From the NCBI GenBank assembly GCA_032622095.1, contig CP136069.1:129251123-129315122 (forward strand): a stretch of DNA of 64,000 nt. Reading direction: 5' to 3'. The notes below the pieces were generated by a model. It was not told the DNA's origin, searched no databases, and worked only from the letters and a program-made list of their open reading frames with translations. Of this stretch, positions 59,186-64,000 are shown piece after piece; within the stretch, counting starts at the first letter, position 1; each line of letters starts with the position of its first letter. Source of the stretch: Siphonodentalium dalli. Taxonomy: Eukaryota > Mollusca > Scaphopoda > Gadilida > Siphonodentaliidae. The translations under genes and the position numbers were made by a program.

Positions 59186-59344
59186 CCCTTTCATGACGGA
59201 AGCTGTGCTGGTGCAGCATTATATACCCTGTGCTAGTGCATTCTCTTATATATGTGAGTCTCCCTATGGGCGACTCGCATATATAAGAAAATGCAATGGC
59301 ACAGGGTTTTCTCAAAATTTCAGGAGACTCCACTTATGAAAGGG
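59186..59344. mobile_element. TTAA MITE, 159 bp, single hairpin
   Basis: TTAA at 59182-59185 and 59345-59348, ends ccctttcatgacgg and the complement of ccctttcataagtgg. One central hairpin (gtgcattctcttatatatgt ... atataagaaaatgcaatggc) related to those of copies A-C. Confidence 0.82.
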
Positions 59345-59571
59345 TTAAAATGGTATTTCTGATGTCAGGGATCATACGTGCATTCAGGCAATAATCACAG
59401 TACTGATGGATGTATTATTTGGCATACATACCTATTTATGATCAATTTATCCTACATAAACATAGGACTCTCTCGAAAAAAAACTTTTTAGCCATATCGG
59501 CTGCCATCAGCGCTGGTCAGAGAGTCATAAGTTTGAATGGTACCAAAGGTGTGATACTTCTTTTCTGTTGG

Positions 59572-60164
59572 CAGGGTTTGAGCTGCCACTTGCCAAATTT
59601 TCCAATGGTAAAATTTATTCACATTTGGCGAAGAATATTTTTATTTGGCAAATGTTTTGGAATGTATCTTTTTAATTCCTCAAGAAAGTTGAAAAATATT
59701 GGTCAATATATACCATTCCATTCAGAAATTTCTTACAATATAATTATATTAGTGGTGTTATATTAGGTTTATGAAATGTTGATACCTCTGCCAAGATGCA
59801 GTTAATCTTATAGCATTAGTATCGACGGGTGGATGGATTACTAGTATTTATTGTGGCGATGTTTACATAGCTATAATCCTCTTTTGATTTGGACTTCTGA
59901 TGAAGCAACCCTTCTAAAATTTTATCGTTCAGTTCTTGGTTTATAGTTGTATGATAAACCACAACAGAGACGCAACCATAATTAATTACTAACTGCTTTC
60001 CTATCAATATCAAAAGTTGTTCAAACAGCGATTTTTGAAATATAAGACTCAAAGTTGCACAAATTGATACTATATCAGTGATAGCATTTGGCAATTTCTA
60101 AAATAATTTGCCAAAAAATATTTACATTTGGCAAAATATTTCGCAAAAGTAAATTTCAATCCAG
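59572..60164. mobile_element. Possible hAT-type element with TTTGGCAAA motifs
   Basis: Starts cagggtttgagctgcc and ends caatttcaatccag-like; flanks tctgttgg (left) and tctgtttg (right) match at 7 of 8. Subterminal tttggcaaa motifs occur on both sides. Ends are only weakly complementary, so this is tentative. Confidence 0.4.
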
Positions 60165-60270
60165 TCTGTTTGGCATAGCCACGCTAGAAATGAACAAAAT
60201 AAGAGGGAGAAGTGTTTCATTTCAGGAAAATGAAATATGTTATGTCACCCTGAAGGCTAGTACCTAGACA

Positions 60271-60449
60271 TCATGCAGTCATCTCATCTTGTGTCATATT
60301 TGTAGATACCATGTCTTCCTGCTGACTTCCCTGCTGTCTGATTTTGTAGCCCACATTGGTTATTATAAGAATGGTTGAGGCGACAATCACTAATGATCCA
60401 AAGATATAGTAGGAATAGCCATACCCGTAAGACAAATCATGCAGCAAAC
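60271..60449 (-). CDS. Terminal exon of a monocarboxylate-transporter-like (SLC16-type) gene
   Basis: The minus strand shows an acceptor (taaacttacag, up to 60450) and 58 codons to a TGA at 60271-60273. The exon opens in phase 1: a preceding G would complete a Gly codon, giving GLLHDLSYGYGYSYYIFGS. It continues into one hydrophobic helix (LVIVASTILIITNVG) and a hydrophilic tail QQGSQQEDMVSTNMTQDEM. This matches the end of MFS monocarboxylate-transporter-like proteins: the G-x-L-x-D-x-(T/S)...YS-x-Y-x-x-G motif leading into the twelfth transmembrane helix, then a cytoplasmic C-terminus. The rest of the gene must lie upstream on the minus strand (higher coordinates). I found no TM7-TM11 exon before 64000. 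Confidence 0.72.
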
Positions 60450-60555
60450 CTGTAAGTTTAGAAAGATAGAAATGGTATGATGTATTGAGCCACCACTTTG
60501 AATTTGGTTGCTTCTGACATCACCAGTGCAAGCCAGCAAATAGTTTGTCTGTTAT

Positions 60556-60655
60556 TTGCAGAATGAGGTCCCCAGAGAGTGAATTTAATGACGCTATCCC
60601 ACATAGCGGGCTAGCATCACCAAATTCACCCTCTGGGAACCTCATTGTGCTTAAG
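60556..60655. repeat. GAATGAGGTCCCC hairpin repeat, copy 1
   Basis: agaatgaggtccccagagag at the left and ctctgggaacctcattgtg at the right form a ~95-base hairpin. Lies in the presumed last intron of the transporter gene. Confidence 0.7.
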
Positions 60656-60837
60656 CATCAACTGCTATGGGAGACCTAAGGTCCAATGGAAGTTCCTGAG
60701 TTGAAGTTCACCCATTGGCCACCTCGATTATGCATTTTTTCTGCAAATTAGGGGATAAATAAACTTCCCAGAAGGGAAAAAGTATAAAAAAAAACAATGT
60801 TAATTTGATACTATAGATACTTCCCTGAAGGCCTAAG

Positions 60838-60936
60838 CAGAATGAAGTCCCTCGAGGGTGAATATGGTGATGCTAGCCCACTGTGTGTGATAAAATCACT
60901 AAATTCACCCTCAGGGGACCTCATTCTGAAAATGAC
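60838..60936. repeat. GAATGAGGTCCCC hairpin repeat, copy 2
   Basis: cagaatgaagtccctcgagg and ctcaggggacctcattctg; same element as 60556-60655 with the central gtgatgctagccca in common. Confidence 0.7.
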
Positions 60937-61383
60937 AGACATACTATTGCAGTGACATTTCTTTTTCATTATTTATCATTCCACTCCAGGACCGGGAACC
61001 AACGTCAAACTTTGCTCAAAAATGGTGGCAAGATATCATGCCTGCAAATTTCAACATTTGTTTCTCTATATATACTCCAAAGATATCATCTTGGATACTG
61101 CAAAAACCAGATATGGAACAAAATATCATTTGTTTTAAGGATATTCTGGCATTTAAATTTGCATTTCACAACCTCGAAAAATGGTGACTGAAGTGACTTG
61201 AACGCTAATGTCTTCTTAACAGCGTTAACAGTCATATTTATATGGGGACGATGACCTGATTTATTTATCTGGAGGGATGTTCATGAAATATAAGTAGATG
61301 ACAGACAGATGAACAGATAATACATGTCCAGAAGGATTCCTAGTTATTGGTAGGAAATGTTCACAAATAAGTTCAACAAATGG
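60937..61383. other. Presumed intron, no gene
   Basis: AT-rich sequence upstream of the terminal exon; the plus frame here has no motif. Confidence 0.4.
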
Positions 61384-61510
61384 CTAAGGGAACTACTCAT
61401 AAATAAGTATATAGAAAACAAAGGGTTAAGGGAACTACTCATAAATAAGTATATAGTAAACAAAGGGTTAAGGGAACTACTCATAAATAAGTATATAGTA
61501 AACAAAGGGT
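61384..61510 (+). repeat. 42-bp tandem repeat, three units
   Basis: aagggaactactcataaata followed by agtatatagaaaacaaagggtt, three times with one substitution (tagaaa / tagtaa). Confidence 0.95.
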
Positions 61511-62155
61511 TACAACAGAGGCTCTAAACTGGAAATGATAAGAAATTCACAAGCTATTCAAAGAATAGAACTAATATACATGACTTTATGGTGTGATAAC
61601 AGCCAGTGTTCACATTGGCGCAAAATTGCCTTTAGCTACTTTTGTCTTTTACCCACCTACAATTATTCTGACACATATTCTGGAAAATGAAGATTAACTC
61701 TTTTGCTGCCACCACATGGAAATACGCACCAGTGCCAAGCATTCTGGACGTAGATACAAGTTTTTTTTATGTATATAACGGTAATGCAATGACTATCGGG
61801 TAATTATTGATGAATTTTGTTGAAACTTCACATGTGGGTATATATGGCAATGACCTATCACATACAAGCTGCCATGAAAACCCATGCAAGGTCATATGGG
61901 TCATCATAGGGGTCACATGGTTACGATACCTTGGCAGCCATCTTGGATTTGTTTTAAATTATGTTTTTCGGAAGTTTTTTTATCATAGTATTACTATGGT
62001 AGATCATAGATGCATAGTATTTTATAATGTACTGTAGTAAAACCATAATATACTGCAGTATAATATAACATTGTGATTGTATACTATAGTAATACACTAG
62101 TATAGTTTATAATTATATAGCATTACTACTGTACATATAACTATTGTATTTTTTC

Positions 62156-62300
62156 ATATGGGAACAATTAAGTTTATTTTCCACTCATTGACCATCCCAC
62201 CAAAAGTGAATTCGTCAACAGTATATTCTGGCTTGAACTTCAGGAGTAGCATGATTTTGACTGCCCTTTCCTCTAATTTGTCAGCGCATGAGAGCACCCC
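62156..62300 (-). CDS. Possible exon, unknown protein
   Basis: Minus frame, about 45 codons without a stop until TGA near 62156, with coding-like composition. It includes DKLEERAVKIMLLLKFKPE and VDEFTFGGMVNEWK. No good acceptor is in the right phase for the exon at 63543, so membership of the same transcript is doubtful. The AGCGTTT repeats begin directly upstream. Confidence 0.25.
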
Positions 62301-62319
62301 TTACCAAAACCGAACGCCA

Positions 62320-62620
62320 TTATTTAGCGTTTGCTTAGCAATTACCCTTAGCGTTTTCTTAGCGTTTCCTTAGCCTTCAAATGCATAAAATAAACGCTAA
62401 GATGAATGGGGCAAACAAATGTTAAGCTTAGCGTTCAAACGCTATCTTAGCGTTTGGTTAGCGTGTATATAGGGTGAAATATTTATGAACGCTTACCTCA
62501 TTTGCATATTGTTGGTATGTTGGCAAATATACTGTTGCAATTCCTTAGCGTTTCCTTATTCCTTAGCGTTTCCTTAGCGTTTCCTAAGCGTTTTTCTTAG
62601 CGTTTCCTTAGCGTTCAAAT
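62320..62620. repeat. AGCGTTTCCTT interspersed/tandem repeat
   Basis: More than a dozen occurrences of cttagcgttt, tandem at 62542-62615 with an 11-base spacing, and inverted (aaacgctaag) near 62391. A degenerate foldback: the inverted copies can pair with the direct ones. Confidence 0.75.
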
Positions 62621-63542
62621 ATAATCATTTAAACGTTAATATTAACCCTCAAGTTACTGAATGGTACAGTCTTCTGGTTATAATGACTTAAAAGGCTGCT
62701 TATATAGAAATGCCTCTCCGTTTGCTCACACATATTTAGAATATGCATTTTTTTAAATGTTACAGTACCTTACATTCTTTTCCTAAAGATTCACTAACTC
62801 ATTCACTGATTGTTGACTCTCCCAAAATATTCCTTCCTCATGGTGGAATTATGAACTGTAGGCTACTCCAATTTCAGAATCAATAGAATTTATTCAAATA
62901 TAATCAAATGATCTTAGCCTGATTTTCCTCTCATCTTCATATGCTATAATTACTGGGTGAAGGACAGTGTGAAATTCATCAAAACCTGGTGGTGTGCTAT
63001 AAAAGATTGAGTGAAACATATATAGCAGGGTTTTGAAGTTTTTTAACTCTGTCTTTCACTCGGTCACAATAACATGTGAAGGCCAGAGGAAATTCAGGCT
63101 ATAACAAAACAGTAATTAATATATAACATTCTATCCTGATCGAGTTCTTTTCTTTACTTTAGTGATTCATTTCTGAAAACAATAAAAGAAAAAATTAAGA
63201 TTTCCAAGAATCATTGATGAAATTTCCTTCAATTTAACACAATTAAGCAACTTTACTCTGCATGCTTTCTTTGTTTTATGCAAAATGGTCCCCCACAGTT
63301 GTATTTGACAAACTAATTTTCAAGGACATCCCTTGCGATCAGGCACAATCACCTGCAGGTCTTCTGATGGAGTTACTTTACACAAAATTATTTGTCTAGC
63401 TGTGCGGTCATAAACTTGGCATTAATATATACTTACACAATGTACCAAACATGTTGCACATTCTTATGATGCATGAAAAGGTATGATATCATACATGCTG
63501 GACAGTATATGCTGACATCCATATGAGACAAGAATAACTTAC
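62621..63542. other. Presumed intron, no supported gene
   Basis: AT-rich, no recognised repeat. A plus-strand acceptor-like tcccccacag at about 63289-63298 precedes 32 open codons, but without any supporting neighbour. Confidence 0.4.
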
Positions 63543-63687
63543 CCTTCATTAGTCTTGAAATTATCATATGAAATCTTCATCCGACTTCTGTCATTTGTAC
63601 ACTTTGAGCATATTTTAGCATTAACGTCAGTCGAGATCTCCTTCATGATGTCCCACATCTCTTTTTTGGAGACCGAAATTATGAATT
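63543..63687 (-). CDS. Internal exon of an unknown minus-strand gene
   Basis: Clean exon: acceptor caattttcag (to 63688), 145 bases open in one frame, donor gaagg/gtaagt (63537-63542). It enters with two bases of a split codon and leaves with two. Peptide: IISVSKKEMWDIMKEISTD, VNAKICSKCTND, RSRMKISYDNFKTNE. The W-x-x-I...I-x-x-x-V-N...R-x-x-x-K pattern faintly recalls Myb/SANT-like DNA-binding modules, but I would not assign it. It does not look like a transporter segment, so it is probably a different gene from 60271-60449 or a variable loop of it. Confidence 0.5.
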
Positions 63688-64000
63688 CTGAAAATTGAAG
63701 AATTAATATAATGATCGATAACTATTTAAAGGCTTCGTACATGTATCACCTGATTATTGATCAATTTCATGATTGGCTTATTTATTACAACTGTAATGCA
63801 TATAGCATGACACATTTCCTGATTTGCAGTTTGGAAAGGGTGCACTAGTGCTGAAAGTTTGAATGGATGATAATTAATGGATGAAATAGTTTGTATGTGG
63901 ATATCCTTCTTCCCATGCTGGTACCGGGTATATTATAGTAGTACGTACCAAAGGACATTACAATCCAATAATTGGTACTGAAGCTACATTCATACAATGC
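63688..64000. other. Intron-like sequence to window end
   Basis: AT-rich with GTACC and CATGTA motifs; no further exon recognised. Confidence 0.4.

Noticed and set aside
59410-59766. 118-codon plus frame
   Set aside because: Runs into the TTTGGCAAA element, no domain, AT-rich codons; chance frame most likely.
63299-63398. Plus-strand frame after a tcccccacag acceptor-like site
   Set aside because: Only 32 codons, no donor or partner exon, and opposite strand to the two better-supported exons.

Overview
The window looks like genomic DNA from an animal, most likely an AT-rich marine invertebrate (mollusc-like, or a non-vertebrate deuterostome). I base this on AT-rich, intron-like non-coding DNA, GT/AG splice signals around small exons, (TA)n microsatellites, many short inverted-repeat elements (hAT, piggyBac/TTAA and mariner types), Helitrons, a decayed LINE, and frequent ACATGTA, GGTACCGGTAC and TAGGCCTAC motifs. 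I cannot name the species. There is no bacterial gene organisation, rRNA, tRNA or CRISPR that I can recognise, and nearly all open frames of 60-110 codons look like chance frames in repeats.

Layout. 1-10.2 kb: simple repeats, a 982-bp hAT-type element with an exact 8-bp target duplication (1455-2436), a 440-bp tandem duplication, a 5'-truncated LINE whose ORF C-terminus is still open (4549-5325, minus), a 0.9-kb foldback, and a TIR element at 7781-8216. 10.2-38.9 kb: the main object, a 28.7-kb inverted-repeat structure. Its two arms are arrays of a ~155-bp satellite in opposite orientation, and both ends are flanked by the same 8 bases (atcaatgt). Inserted in it are a hAT element with a split BED zinc finger (10837-12407), a 5.5-kb foldback with a 9-bp target duplication (13615-19103), and Helitrons. 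An 11.4-kb block holding the foldback and the Helitrons is tandemly duplicated (13249-24651 and 24652-35669), with the junction at the centre of a palindrome. 38.9-60 kb: a mosaic of MITEs, including a TTAA-flanked family with two long hairpins per element. 60-64 kb: the only convincing host-gene sequence, a terminal exon resembling a monocarboxylate transporter (SLC16-like; 60271-60449, minus), plus one clean internal exon of unknown function (63543-63687, minus).

How it fits together. The inferred order is: (1) the outer satellite-armed foldback; (2) insertion of the 5.5-kb foldback, the hAT and the Helitron into it; (3) tandem duplication of 11.4 kb. The two copies differ, as far as I could compare by eye, only in homopolymer length, a 22-bp satellite unit, a few substitutions and one whole 415-bp Helitron, so the duplication is very recent or is an uncollapsed haplotype in the assembly. 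The common theme is that the large elements here have arms built from tandem palindromic monomers, and no transposase for the foldbacks is encoded in the window.
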